Of a stretch of DNA of 45,709 nt, positions 23,880 through 31,209 are shown in pieces. The notes below the pieces were generated by a model. That model was not told the origin of the DNA, did no database searches, and saw only the letters and a program-made list of their open reading frames with translations. The stretch spans positions 1-45,709 of the forward strand of contig CAZPLD010000001.1 of assembly GCA_964587505.1 (NCBI GenBank), written 5' to 3'. How positions within the stretch are numbered: position 1 is the stretch's first letter; each line of letters starts with the position of its first letter. The position numbers and the translations under genes were made by a program. Source of the DNA: 2-01-FULL-41-26 sp964587505. Lineage in GTDB: Bacteria; Patescibacteriota; Minisyncoccia; 2-02-FULL-40-12; GWA2-44-9.

Positions 23880-23908
23880 TAGAAATTAGTAATTAGTAAT
23901 TAGTAATT
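23880..23908 (-). repeat. Heptanucleotide repeat at the tsaE-polA junction
   Basis: Three TTACTAA units and TTTCTAA. They encode the last residues of TsaE (LLITNY) and fill the space before the polA ATG; no Shine-Dalgarno sequence remains there. Confidence 0.85.
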
Positions 23909-24320
23909 TTCTGGTCTTTTTATCAATATGGTCAATATGAACCGTAATGTGTTTCTTTGGGAGTATTTCTTTTACTCTCTCTGCCCATTCTACGAGGACA
24001 ATATTGTATGGCTCGTGAATAATTTCTTGAAATTCAGGGATTTTTAAATCTTTAGGATTATCTACTCTGTAACAATCGAGGTGATAAAGACTAAATATTC
24101 CGTGAGAAACTTTGTACTTTTTCATTAAAACAAATGTCGGACTTTTTATTTTTTCTTTAATCCCTAAAGCTTTAGCGAATCCTTGTATAAAAGTTGTTTT
24201 TCCGGCACCCAACTCCCCTTCCAAAGCTATGACCGCCCCCTTCTTTGTCTTAATAATTTTGCGAGCTAAATCCGCGGCAATCTTTTGGGTTTCTTTAACA
24301 CTTTTTGATAAAAATTTCAT
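23886..24320 (-). CDS. tsaE: TsaE, tRNA t6A biosynthesis ATPase
   Basis: 144 aa from the ATG at 24320. Walker A is EGELGAGKTTFIQGFA; the switch and metal residues are SPTFVLMKKY, HLDCYRV and VEWAERV, all diagnostic. TsaE drives the TsaBD complex that makes N6-threonylcarbamoyladenosine at position 37 of ANN-decoding tRNAs. The first in-frame codon is a TTG two codons upstream; the ATG is preferred. The C-terminus is formed by a heptamer repeat. A 35-nt palindrome-ended element shared with the regulator gene lies 47 nt upstream, so tsaE may be under its control. Confidence 0.95.
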   Translation of the reverse strand: MKFLSKSVKETQKIAADLARKIIKTKKGAVIALEGELGAGKTTFIQGFAKALGIKEKIKSPTFVLMKKYKVSHGIFSLYHLDCYRVDNPKDLKIPEFQEIIHEPYNIVLVEWAERVKEILPKKHITVHIDHIDKKTRKLLITNY

Positions 24321-24366
24321 AAACAATCACTAGTATTATGTTATCAAATTTAATTTACCCTCTTGA

Positions 24367-24401
24367 GTGTCCTATTTTATGCAAATGCTTTTTTTAGGAC
24401 A
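24367..24401. promoter_or_regulatory. 35-nt palindrome-ended element, copy 1
   Basis: Identical over 35 nt to 25009-25043. The ends are TGTCCTA and TAGGACA, here extended to a 10-bp arm GAGTGTCCTA/TAGGACACTC. The centre holds ATGCAAAT and seven T. It is upstream of tsaE and downstream of the regulator gene. It is a likely operator. Confidence 0.7.
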
Positions 24402-24410
24402 CTCACCATC

Positions 24411-24992
24411 TTATTTCAAAAATATTCCTGTTTTTTCAGCAAATTTTTTCCTAAGAAGTTGGTCTTTATCCAAATCATGAGCCACAAAAAAGTGTATATA
24501 CTGTTCCACTTCAAAAGCTTTTGCTATTACTGCCAACTCTTCCCGGCATTCAAAAGGGTGTGTCCAAAGACTTTTTTGAGCCATAATAAACCCCAATTCC
24601 TTCAGCTTACTTAACAGAGCTTGTCTGGCTTGTTTCTTTGGGCCAGGAATATCAAATGAGCAAAACCTCCAAAAACCGTCCCACTGTTCAGGTTTTTTGA
24701 CAGTTAGTTCGTCCAAATTATACCTACTAATCAAGTTTTTACCTAAATTAGTAATTTCTACATTATAACTGCCATCTGAATTTTGTGAAACATTAATTCT
24801 TCTTTTGTTTTTAAGCCGATTAATTTCTCTGTGAAAATCTCCCCATTTTTTACGATCCAATTCTCTTTTAAAGGCCTCCCCTATTTTAAGACCAAAGTAA
24901 GGGTTTGTAGAAGCTAAAACAATCGAACCCCCTACAGCTAAAGCCTTCAATAATTTAAACGAAAAAGATTCCTTAAGTTTTCTTTTAGCCAT
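24411..24992 (-). CDS. PaaX-like regulator with Cas2-fold C-terminus
   Basis: 193 aa. The N-terminus has a hydrophobic stretch (LLKALAVGGSIVLASTNPYFG), then a winged-helix-like region (residues 60-100, SQNSDGSYNVEITNLGK). The C-terminal 85 residues have the PaaX-C/Cas2-like ferredoxin pattern: WDGFWRFCSFDIPGPKKQAR, LLSKLKELGFIMAQKSLWTH, PFECREEL. No CRISPR array or other cas gene is present, so a transcription regulator is the better reading. The promoter (TTGCAT-16-TATATT) puts +1 on the ATG, and its -35 lies inside a 35-nt palindrome-ended element also found upstream of tsaE. Autoregulation and control of the tsaE-polA run are inferred. Confidence 0.8.
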   Translation of the reverse strand: MAKRKLKESFSFKLLKALAVGGSIVLASTNPYFGLKIGEAFKRELDRKKWGDFHREINRLKNKRRINVSQNSDGSYNVEITNLGKNLISRYNLDELTVKKPEQWDGFWRFCSFDIPGPKKQARQALLSKLKELGFIMAQKSLWTHPFECREELAVIAKAFEVEQYIHFFVAHDLDKDQLLRKKFAEKTGIFLK

Positions 24993-24998
24993 TATTAA

Positions 24999-25026
24999 AA
25001 TATACCAGGTGTCCTATTTTATGCAA
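24999..25026 (-). promoter_or_regulatory. Leaderless promoter of the PaaX-like gene
   Basis: TTGCAT (25021-25026), 16-nt spacer, TATATT (24999-25004). Six bases separate the -10 from the ATG at 24992. Confidence 0.6.
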
Positions 25027-25043
25027 ATGCTTTTTTTAGGACA
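25009..25043. promoter_or_regulatory. 35-nt palindrome-ended element, copy 2
   Basis: Same 35 nt and same orientation as 24367-24401. It overlaps the -35 region of the PaaX-like gene, as expected of an operator. Confidence 0.7.
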
Positions 25044-25092
25044 TTTCGTTTTATTGTTTTATTTAACGGGTAATAATAGTAATTTCTCAATG

Positions 25093-25117
25093 AAAAAACC
25101 GCGCTGGATTGCGCGGC
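25093..25117 (-). terminator. Terminator of the GC-rich exported pair
   Basis: CCGCGC-AATCCA-GCGCGG followed by TTTTTT on minus. Confidence 0.85.
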
Positions 25118-25149
25118 GGGCTCTGAAGCCCTGGGTAGGAAAGAACTTT

Positions 25150-25575
25150 TTACTTGAAACTGTCGCAGGCGCCTTCGGGGTCCCGACGAAGTGTCAGCAC
25201 GTAGTGCCGCTGACAGTCAGCATAGGAACTCCATTGGGGCTGTGGGGGCGCCGTGTTCTGCTGAACCGGCGACACCACAGACGTGGCGGGCTGGGCGGCT
25301 ATTGAAGGAGTGGCCAATGTCTGATGACCTGCTGCTGACCACCCCCCCACGAAGCTTACGAATGATAACCAGGCGAGGATAGCGATTCCTCCCAAGAAGA
25401 CCATAACTGTCTTGAACATATTCCATTTATGTTCAATCGTGTCCTGTTGAAGAATCAGGGGTTCTGTCAACTTTGACAGGCCGAAGGTCATCTGTCCCTT
25501 CCGTCCCCCAGGAGTCGGTCTTGCTGTGGTCGGCGACGCCTTAGGCGCCGCCGGTGTTGTTGGTGTTGTCGCCAT
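25150..25575 (-). CDS. Single-pass membrane protein, Pro/Ala/Thr-rich, 141 aa
   Basis: ATG at 25575 with GGAGG upstream. Residues 1-28 are Thr/Pro/Ala-rich, followed by an amphipathic stretch, a transmembrane helix (MFKTVMVFLGGIAILAWLSF, about residues 53-75), a second Pro/Gln-rich linker and a C-terminus with two cysteines (YADCQRH and GACDSF). The family is not recognised. It starts six bases after the upstream gene, with which it forms an operon. It is GC-rich relative to flanking genes. Confidence 0.78.
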   Translation of the reverse strand: MATTPTTPAAPKASPTTARPTPGGRKGQMTFGLSKLTEPLILQQDTIEHKWNMFKTVMVFLGGIAILAWLSFVSFVGGWSAAGHQTLATPSIAAQPATSVVSPVQQNTAPPQPQWSSYADCQRHYVLTLRRDPEGACDSFK

Positions 25576-25581
25576 TTCTGT

Positions 25582-26436
25582 TTACCTCCAGACCAGGATA
25601 AGTCCCGGTCGGCTTTCGGGTTTAGCCGGCGCTACGCCGACCCGGCCAGTAAGACCGTCGTTACCGACGACCATACTTACGATTTCGCCAGTGTAATCCC
25701 CTTCCAACAGAGCACACTTCTGTTCCTTTGGTAAAAGGGTTTCGAACGGCTTCGTATCTCTATAGACACGAAGTGGGCTAGAACTCTGGTTCTCCAGAGT
25801 GACCATCTCCTGTTCCATGCAGTTGAGACGATCACCTGGCAAACCAGCTCCCCAGAATGGAGAAGTAGGCCCACCCGGCCTCGTGCCGACTGCGACAGGA
25901 GTTCCGTCGCTGGCAATCCGCCTGCCTTGTTCCGGCGACGGAGGCGTGACGATAGTCCCGTTGTCGCGCTGGTCTTTGGGCTGACCTCGATACCGGGAGT
26001 CGTTCACCAGAACGAATCCTGCCGCTGCTTCAATCCAGCCGGCCGCGCCACGCGGATTGTTGATGATCCGACGCGTTCCGTCAGCCAAGGCCACGATCCC
26101 GCCGGCACGCTCGATGCGCTGCCGTCCGGAAAGCGGTTGCCAGTTGCGGTCATACATCTGGTAGAATCCCCTGTTGGGCATCGGGAGACCGTAGGCCATC
26201 CCGTTCCAGATGATGTCTTTCGCCAGCGACCGATACCCTGCCCGGTGTAGCTGGTCCGAGAGACCATCCACTAAGCCAAGGTTGTCGGCAGTGAGCATCA
26301 GCGCTTGATTCCCCTGGAACTTGTACCACCAACCATCGAGGGTCTGAGGAATGTACCCCAAACCCTGGGCGCTGGCCGGAACGGCCGACGCCAGAAATGC
26401 GAAAACGAACAACACCGACACGAGCTTCTTGGCCAT
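25582..26436 (-). CDS. Secreted protein of unknown family, 284 aa
   Basis: ATG at 26436 chosen over 26478 because AAGGAGAGGG lies just upstream and a perfect signal peptide follows (KKLVSVLFVFAFLASAVPASA, cut before QG). The mature region has YQMYDRNWQPLSGRQRIERA and, near the C-terminus, NCMEQEMVTLENQSSSPLRV, whose LEN-SPL pattern recurs in the neighbour at 26557. Two cysteines (NCMEQ and KCALLEG) may be oxidised. I do not recognise a family. Base composition is far higher in GC than the core genes, suggesting transfer. It is driven by a good promoter at 26489-26517 and is co-transcribed with the 141-aa membrane protein. Confidence 0.82.
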   Translation of the reverse strand: MAKKLVSVLFVFAFLASAVPASAQGLGYIPQTLDGWWYKFQGNQALMLTADNLGLVDGLSDQLHRAGYRSLAKDIIWNGMAYGLPMPNRGFYQMYDRNWQPLSGRQRIERAGGIVALADGTRRIINNPRGAAGWIEAAAGFVLVNDSRYRGQPKDQRDNGTIVTPPSPEQGRRIASDGTPVAVGTRPGGPTSPFWGAGLPGDRLNCMEQEMVTLENQSSSPLRVYRDTKPFETLLPKEQKCALLEGDYTGEIVSMVVGNDGLTGRVGVAPAKPESRPGLILVWR

Positions 26437-26488
26437 GCTACCCTCTCCTTGTCCTTTCGGACGAAATTCGATTTTCAAAGATACATAT

Positions 26489-26517
26489 ATTATAACAAAT
26501 ATCAGTTAAAATGTAAA
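26489..26517 (-). promoter_or_regulatory. Promoter of the GC-rich pair
   Basis: Minus strand TTTACA (26512-26517), 17-nt spacer, TATAAT (26489-26494). Confidence 0.7.
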
Positions 26518-26537
26518 GGCCCCATTAAATGGGGCTG
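26518..26537 (-). terminator. Terminator of the 132-aa secreted protein gene
   Basis: AGCCCCATTTAATGGGGCC then TTTACATTTT. It runs directly into the next promoter. Confidence 0.75.
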
Positions 26538-26556
26538 AAAACCTGGCTTTTTTGGC

Positions 26557-26955
26557 TTACTTCCTAAAGAAACGCCATCCTCTTGAAACTTGACCATCCT
26601 TCTCTTCTCTGTCGTAAACATAGCTCCCAACCTTCTCGGGCTTAATCTTGTTGCCATTGGGAACAGAGGCAACCGCAGATTCAACGCTTGCTCTTACACC
26701 ACCTAACGGAAGCATGGCATAAACTTCGCTATTTGGTGCGATGTCGAAAGGCCACCACTCTTTTACGCCGTTCGGGAACTTTACCAAGAGAGTAACTTGC
26801 AACGGAGAGCCGGTGTTGTTTTCCAAAAAATAAGGAAGCGTCTGGACTTTGGCCAAAGGCCTTTGCTCGTAATACGGACGATGATACATCTGAGCACTGG
26901 CCAAAACGGGAAGAGCAAACAAAAAGACCAAAGAAATGAGAACTGATTTCCTCAT
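26557..26955 (-). CDS. Secreted small protein, 132 aa
   Basis: ATG at 26955 after GAGGAAAG. Signal peptide KSVLISLVFLFALPVLASA, cut before QM. The mature region is beta-rich with YFLENNTGSPLQVTLLVKF, WPFDIAPNSEVYAMLPLGGV and a basic end. The LENNTGSPLQV segment matches LENQSSSPLRV in the 284-aa neighbour in the same relative setting, so the two probably share a domain. The function is unknown; it is likely a surface or periplasm-like component. It has its own promoter (TTGACA-16-TAGAAT) and terminator. Confidence 0.8.
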   Translation of the reverse strand: MRKSVLISLVFLFALPVLASAQMYHRPYYEQRPLAKVQTLPYFLENNTGSPLQVTLLVKFPNGVKEWWPFDIAPNSEVYAMLPLGGVRASVESAVASVPNGNKIKPEKVGSYVYDREEKDGQVSRGWRFFRK

Positions 26956-26989
26956 GTGACTTTCCTCAATATTTCAAACAACCTCCACC

Positions 26990-27017
26990 ATTCTATACAA
27001 CTATTAAGTTTTGTCAA
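26990..27017 (-). promoter_or_regulatory. Promoter of the 132-aa secreted protein gene
   Basis: Minus strand TTGACA (27012-27017), 16-nt spacer, TAGAAT (26990-26995). Confidence 0.65.
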
Positions 27018-27023
27018 CTTAAA

Positions 27024-27389
27024 CTAAACATCTATGTTTTTATAGTGTCTTATTTTGGCCATATCTCTTGGCTCGTCCAATCCTATTGAAATTACATCGA
27101 TTTGCCATTCCTGCAACGGACTATATTTCTTTTCGGCAAGATAAGTCCTTGCGGTTCGGACGACCTTAATGATCTTAGAACTATTGGCCCTCAACTCCGG
27201 CTCAAAGCCGGAAATTATTTTTCTGTTGGCTTTAACTTCAACAAACACCAAAATCCCCTCTTTTAAAGCAATGATATCTATCTCGCCCCACGGTTTTCTG
27301 TAATTTAGTTCTAATATGGCGTATCCCTTCTTCTCTAAATACCGGGCAGCCAAGTTTTCCGCCAAAAATCCCAGTTCGGATGTGCTCAT
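27024..27389 (-). CDS. yraN: YraN family (UPF0102) endonuclease-like protein
   Basis: 121 aa, normal family length. The restriction-endonuclease-like core is intact: GFLAENLAARYLEKKGY, YRKPWGEIDIIALKEG (catalytic Glu and Asp) and LVFVEVKANRK (E-x-K). YraN proteins are predicted Holliday-junction-resolvase-type nucleases; their role is not settled. It is divergent from the LysM-M23 gene. The ATG at 27389 follows AAGGTGAT. In many bacteria yraN neighbours comM and rnhB; comM lies about 2 kb away here. Confidence 0.9.
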   Translation of the reverse strand: MSTSELGFLAENLAARYLEKKGYAILELNYRKPWGEIDIIALKEGILVFVEVKANRKIISGFEPELRANSSKIIKVVRTARTYLAEKKYSPLQEWQIDVISIGLDEPRDMAKIRHYKNIDV

Positions 27390-27428
27390 TTGGCCAAATT
27401 ATCACCTTTTTCTTGTCCACACAACAAA

Positions 27429-27458
27429 TTGACTTTTGGACCTCGAAAATGCTAAACT
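27429..27458 (+). promoter_or_regulatory. Promoter of the LysM-M23 gene
   Basis: TTGACT (27429-27434), 18-nt spacer, TAAACT (27453-27458). The spacer end GAAAATGC before TAAA is shared with the promoter at 5374-5402. Confidence 0.6.
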
Positions 27459-27485
27459 CAAGAGGTAATTCTCGCAAGAGGATTT

Positions 27486-28694
27486 TTGCTTAATAGAGAG
27501 TCATTTAACTTAAAAACGATTAGTAAATTACTCAAAAAAATCACAGCCCTTTTGCATAAAAGCCGAGGGGAAGGGTCGTTTTGGCCTAAATTTAAAAGCT
27601 TCACCGAAAGCCGTTTGTTTAACTTTTATGGAACATTGGCTTTGGTACTTTTGGTTTTAATATTCAAGGGAACAAGTAAAGGTCAGGACACCCTATTCAG
27701 TGATTTACTAAAGAAAACCATAGAAGAAACTTCTGCTTCAATAATCAATATTACTCAATCCCAGAACCAATTAGCCGATATTAACAGTTTAGTAGCTCTA
27801 AGCGGCCAGAATCTTGGCCGTGGAGGAGAAGATTCCAACAACCTTGACCCATCAACAATTCAAGAAAACTCCTTAATGGCCAGTAATCCTACCGCAACGG
27901 ATTATATTGAGGCCGGCTTTAAAAGCAATCAAATTGCAGAATACACTGTCCAGTCAGGAGATCTTTTATCTTTTATAGCTTCCGACTATGGGGTAAGTGT
28001 TGCTTCCATAATGTGGGCAAACAATTTAGCCAATGCCAATAGTATTTACCCGGGGCAAATTTTAAGAATCCCTCCAGTTTCAGGAGTCATACACAAGGTT
28101 AAAAACGGAGATACGGTGGTCTCAATTGCCAAGAAATACGGGGTTGAGCCAGACAAAATATTATCCTTCAATAACCGAAAAGAGGGTCAGCCATTGGATA
28201 TTAATGAGGAAATAATCGTTCCGGATGGGCAGATTAAGTCGCTTGTTGTAACTAAATCTGGAACGCAATCGGCAATAGCCCAGAGGTTTTCAAACCTCCC
28301 TGATTTGGGTGATTATATTTTGGTTCCCACCAAAGGACGGATTAGCCAATGGATTCATGGGAGAAATGGGGTAGATATAGCCGCTTCTTGTGGCACTAGT
28401 ATTTTTGCGCCTGCTGATGCTACTGTCGCAATTGCTGATATCAGCGGCTACAACGCAGGATTTGGCATGTACATTAAACTCATTCATACGAATAGTCCCA
28501 ATGGGATTCAGGCCGAGTCAGTTTTAGCCCATTTATCAAAATCATTAGTGAAAACAGGGGATTCGGTAAAAAAAGGCCAATTAATAGCCCTAATGGGATC
28601 TACCGGCCGTTCTACAGGTTGCCATCTCCACTGGGAAGCCCACGGCTACAAACTACCATTAACCAACCTCCGAATAGGTTCATATTTTAAATAA
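27486..28694 (+). CDS. LysM-LysM-M23 metallopeptidase, membrane anchored
   Basis: 402 aa. TTG start at 27486, with AGAGG four bases upstream. One transmembrane helix (FYGTLALVLLVLIF, about residues 43-57), a linker, two LysM modules (residues 157-205 YTVQSGDLLSFIASDYGVSV and 207-255 KVKNGDTVVSIAKKYGVEP), then an M23 domain. Zinc ligands are in HGRNGVDIAASCGT and GCHLHWEAHG; the first motif is the H-x5-D variant rather than HxGxD. It is probably a peptidoglycan endopeptidase acting outside the membrane in wall growth or division. The gene is followed by a palindrome and a long inverted repeat. Confidence 0.92.
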   Translation: MLNRESFNLKTISKLLKKITALLHKSRGEGSFWPKFKSFTESRLFNFYGTLALVLLVLIFKGTSKGQDTLFSDLLKKTIEETSASIINITQSQNQLADINSLVALSGQNLGRGGEDSNNLDPSTIQENSLMASNPTATDYIEAGFKSNQIAEYTVQSGDLLSFIASDYGVSVASIMWANNLANANSIYPGQILRIPPVSGVIHKVKNGDTVVSIAKKYGVEPDKILSFNNRKEGQPLDINEEIIVPDGQIKSLVVTKSGTQSAIAQRFSNLPDLGDYILVPTKGRISQWIHGRNGVDIAASCGTSIFAPADATVAIADISGYNAGFGMYIKLIHTNSPNGIQAESVLAHLSKSLVKTGDSVKKGQLIALMGSTGRSTGCHLHWEAHGYKLPLTNLRIGSYFK

Positions 28695-28697
28695 AGT

Positions 28698-28818
28698 GTT
28701 CCGCACGGAACAGCCGCTCAACCCTAACCCATTCTCGGGCACGGCATAAATTCCTACTGGAATTTTGCCTCGTACTCACTCCGTCGAGTTCTGTAAGTCC
28801 CTCTAATGGATTAGGGTT
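28698..28818. repeat. Inverted-repeat element A behind the LysM-M23 gene
   Basis: A small palindrome GTTCCG-CA-CGGAAC (28698-28711) precedes arms AACCCTAACCCATT (28720-28733) and AATGGATTAGGGTT (28805-28818), one mismatch. An inner hairpin AAATTCC-TACT-GGAATTT lies at 28748-28765. No ORF. Confidence 0.75.
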
Positions 28819-28835
28819 TCGCTCATTTTTGAAAA

Positions 28836-28888
28836 TAAAAAAACCCGCCTTTCAGCGGATAAAACAAGAGCCCGCTGGGAGCGGGCTC
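28836..28888 (-). terminator. Terminator region of the 62-aa gene
   Basis: On minus, hairpin GAGCCCGC/GCGGGCTC (28868-28888), then CCGC-TGAAAGG-CGGG followed by TTTTTTTATTTT. Confidence 0.75.
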
Positions 28889-28902
28889 CGTCGCGGGCAG
28901 TG

Positions 28903-29091
28903 TCATTCATGGCGAGGCAGGGCGCCGAGGTATTCATTGAGTTCCTCAACCCACTGTTGATTGATGGGCCAATTGGCTTCAAGACATCTCTCGATTGTTG
29001 CCTTCAATTCGGTAATTCTTGCCCCTCTAATCTGTTCCTCCCAAATGATTCTGGGTACAATCCCAATAGGTGGTGCTAAAGTACGATTCAT
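28903..29091 (-). CDS. Hypothetical small protein, 62 aa
   Basis: ATG at 29091 with a strong AGGGAGG seven bases upstream. The N-terminus is Pro/Ile-rich (RTLAPPIGIVPRI), followed by two amphipathic helices (EEQIRGARITELKATIERCL and INQQWVEELNEYLGALP). It is soluble and acidic; no family is recognised. It lies between the comM 3' region and its own double-hairpin terminator. The layout (structured 3' region, CTCAAAAGG terminator, then a small gene) repeats behind pnp. Confidence 0.65.
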   Translation of the reverse strand: MNRTLAPPIGIVPRIIWEEQIRGARITELKATIERCLEANWPINQQWVEELNEYLGALPRHE

Positions 29092-29165
29092 ACTGCCTCC
29101 CTGTGGTCAGGTTTGCTGTCAGAATATTTATATCATACAACATCCAAGGATATCTTGTCAACCAA

Positions 29166-29194
29166 CCAAAAACCGGCCTTTTGAGACGATTTAT
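29166..29194 (-). terminator. CTCAAAAGGCCGG-type terminator behind comM
   Basis: Minus strand ATCGTCTCAAAAGGCCGGTT then TTTGG. It is related to the hairpins at 34640-34664 and 35107-35134. Confidence 0.6.
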
Positions 29195-29219
29195 ATTACT
29201 TCAACGAAAGATGATAATG

Positions 29220-29366
29220 GTTTAGCGACCAGCCATATACCCACAGGGAGAACTTGCGCAGGCATTTCGGCTTGGTTCTTCGAAACGCCGAGCATGTAGA
29301 TAGCGCCGAGCCGCTGGAGCGAGACGACTATCGGTCGAGTCGGGGGTATGTGGCTGGGAGCTAAAC
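29220..29366. repeat. Inverted-repeat element B behind comM
   Basis: 23-bp arms at 29220-29242 and 29344-29366 with three mismatches; the right arm ends one base before the comM stop codon. The inner region holds GCAT-TTCGGC/GCCGA-GCATG pairing. No ORF. Confidence 0.8.
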
Positions 29367-29367
29367 A

Positions 29368-30900
29368 CTATGCTAGCTCGCTTAACATTTTTTCGTTCAT
29401 GCGCAGATTTACCGCTTCGGCGACATGTTCCTCTTTGATTGATTCCGAGCCGTCCAAATCAGCGATGGTACGAGCTAATTTCTTGGTCTTATGATATGCC
29501 CTCAACGACTGGTTCTTTGAGTTAATGGCCTGTTTGAGCAGATTCTCGGCTCCTTTGTCCAAAACACAGTATTTATCTATGTTTTTATAGTCAATCTCGG
29601 AATTAGCCAAAAGGATTGTATTCTTGAATCTTGATAGCTGAACTTCTTTGGCTTTATTGATTTGAGCTTTGATCTCCGCCATTTTTATCTCTTTTGGGGG
29701 ATATACTTGGCCAACTGTTTCGCGCGGAACATTTATCTGGATATCTATCCTGTCCAGCAACGGCCCTGATACTTTCTTTCTGTATTTTAAAATTTGAGTT
29801 GGGGAGCAATAGCAAACGCCCTTTTCCTCGCCAAAATTACCGCAGGGACAAGCATTCATTGCGGCCACTAAAGTGAAGTTGGCCGGCAAAATAACCGAAC
29901 TCGAAGCTCTGGAGACAGAGATTGTGCCTTCTTCTAGTGGTTGTCTTAAGCTTTCCAGGACATTTCTAGGAAATTCTGGAAGCTCATCCAGAAATAAAAC
30001 CCCTCTGTGGGCCAAGCTTATCTCTCCCGGTTTTGGCCACGTACCCCCTCCGACCATTGCCGGAGCAGATGTTGTATGGTGCGGACTTCTGAAGGGCCGT
30101 TTGAAAGATAGGGGAGAGTTCTTATAAAGTCCGACTGAACTGTATATCTTGGCCACCTCAATTGCCTCTTCAAAAGACATTTTAGGCAATAATTCCGCAA
30201 GAGCTTTGGCAAGCAATGTCTTACCGGAACCCGGGGGACCTGACATGAGAATATTGTGGGCTCCGGCCGCAGCAATAATAAGGGCCCTTTTGGCTGTTTC
30301 CTGGCCTTTTATAGACAATAGCAGGCCATCATCGGTTTCATCCAAAAGTTGGGACTCCTTCATCCGCTGGCTGGACAATGGCCGTGTGTTATTGAGATGG
30401 TCAAAAACTTCTTTTACATTCTTTGCTCCAACAACATTAAGACCTTGAACTATCTGGGCTTCAGCAAGATTGGAATAGGGGACTACCAGCTCTTTAAAAC
30501 CAAGCTTTTTGGCCAAAATTGCCGAAGCCAAGATGCCATTGGTGTGTTTTAAAGAACCATCCAAAGAAAGCTCGCCAACAAATAGTTTTTTGGAAGAATC
30601 GAACTGAACTTGTTTGGTCTCCATCAGGTAGCCGACGGCAATGGGTAAATCGTAAGAAGGACCTTCTTTTTTGAGGTCAGCCGGAGCCAAATTTATAATA
30701 ATTTTCCTATGTTTCGAGTTAGGTGCCGCAAGTGAGCTGTTTTTGATAGCCGAGGCAATCCTGTCCTTTGACTCTTGGACCGCTTTATCGGGAAGCCCGA
30801 CAATATTAAAAGCATGAATACCGGGAGTGGAGTCAACTTCCACTTCTATGAGCTGGGCATCTATGCCGTTTATTGCTGAAGAAAAAAGTCGTATGGACAA
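29368..30900 (-). CDS. comM: ComM/YifB family AAA+ helicase (Mg-chelatase-like)
   Basis: 510 aa. The N-terminal lid or Lon-S16-like domain (GIHAFNIVGLPDKAVQESKD), a Walker A in AGAHNILMSGPPGSGKTLLA, Walker B GVLFLDELPEF, the ACPCGNFG zinc-like loop and a C-terminal helical domain are all present. ComM is a hexameric helicase promoting branch migration of recombination intermediates during natural transformation. A TTG start is assumed at 30900. An ATG at 30910 has an ideal AGGAGG but is out of frame by one across a run of six T, so the true start is uncertain. Confidence 0.95.
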   Translation of the reverse strand: MSIRLFSSAINGIDAQLIEVEVDSTPGIHAFNIVGLPDKAVQESKDRIASAIKNSSLAAPNSKHRKIIINLAPADLKKEGPSYDLPIAVGYLMETKQVQFDSSKKLFVGELSLDGSLKHTNGILASAILAKKLGFKELVVPYSNLAEAQIVQGLNVVGAKNVKEVFDHLNNTRPLSSQRMKESQLLDETDDGLLLSIKGQETAKRALIIAAAGAHNILMSGPPGSGKTLLAKALAELLPKMSFEEAIEVAKIYSSVGLYKNSPLSFKRPFRSPHHTTSAPAMVGGGTWPKPGEISLAHRGVLFLDELPEFPRNVLESLRQPLEEGTISVSRASSSVILPANFTLVAAMNACPCGNFGEEKGVCYCSPTQILKYRKKVSGPLLDRIDIQINVPRETVGQVYPPKEIKMAEIKAQINKAKEVQLSRFKNTILLANSEIDYKNIDKYCVLDKGAENLLKQAINSKNQSLRAYHKTKKLARTIADLDGSESIKEEHVAEAVNLRMNEKMLSELA

Positions 30901-30927
30901 AAAAGCGCATCGCCCCTCCTGCGATAG

Positions 30928-31209
30928 TTAGAATTGCTGTTTACTGTAGGTGCCTTCCTTAATCTGTTTCTTTGTTTTAATTACCTCGTTAAGACGAGCC
31001 TCTAATTCGCTCGCCATGATCAGATTTCTATCCAGATCGGTAGCTTCATGGGCGTTCTCGTCTTCATCTTCCCCGTAATTGGGAACCTTAACTTCGTAAT
31101 CGCCCTTAACCATGGGGTTTTTTTGGGCTATAACATCAAGCTGGGTCCTTAAAGACTTCTCTTCTGCCTCAAGATCCTCATATAATTTTTGTAATTCTTC
31201 CTTCGTCAT
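30928..31209 (-). CDS. DksA/TraR-like coiled coil, zinc finger lost
   Basis: 93 aa from the ATG at 31209. It has the N-terminal coiled coil of CPR DksA/TraR-type proteins: KEELQKLYEDLEAEEKSLRT, then DYEVKVPNYGEDEDENAHEA, LEARLNEVIKTKKQIKEGTY. In the family that GTY is followed by G-I-C-xx-C and a four-Cys zinc finger. Here it reads SKQQF-stop, so the finger is missing. DksA binds the RNA polymerase secondary channel; the coiled coil alone may still do so. A frame extending to 31335 has an unlike N-terminus and is not preferred. It is 27 nt upstream of comM. Confidence 0.6.
   Translation of the reverse strand: MTKEELQKLYEDLEAEEKSLRTQLDVIAQKNPMVKGDYEVKVPNYGEDEDENAHEATDLDRNLIMASELEARLNEVIKTKKQIKEGTYSKQQF

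Noticed and set aside
24367..25043. The two 35-nt repeats with a Cas2-like gene as a CRISPR locus
   Set aside because: Only two copies, 642 bp apart with a gene between and no spacer array or other cas gene. The protein fits PaaX-type regulators better than Cas2.
25799..26267. Several long overlapping frames in both strands of the GC-rich region
   Set aside because: High GC removes stop codons; only the frames with signal peptides and Shine-Dalgarno sites are credible.
28698..28818. Inverted-repeat element A as a transposon
   Set aside because: No transposase, no target duplication that I can see, and the arms are only 14 bp; it is kept as a structural repeat only.
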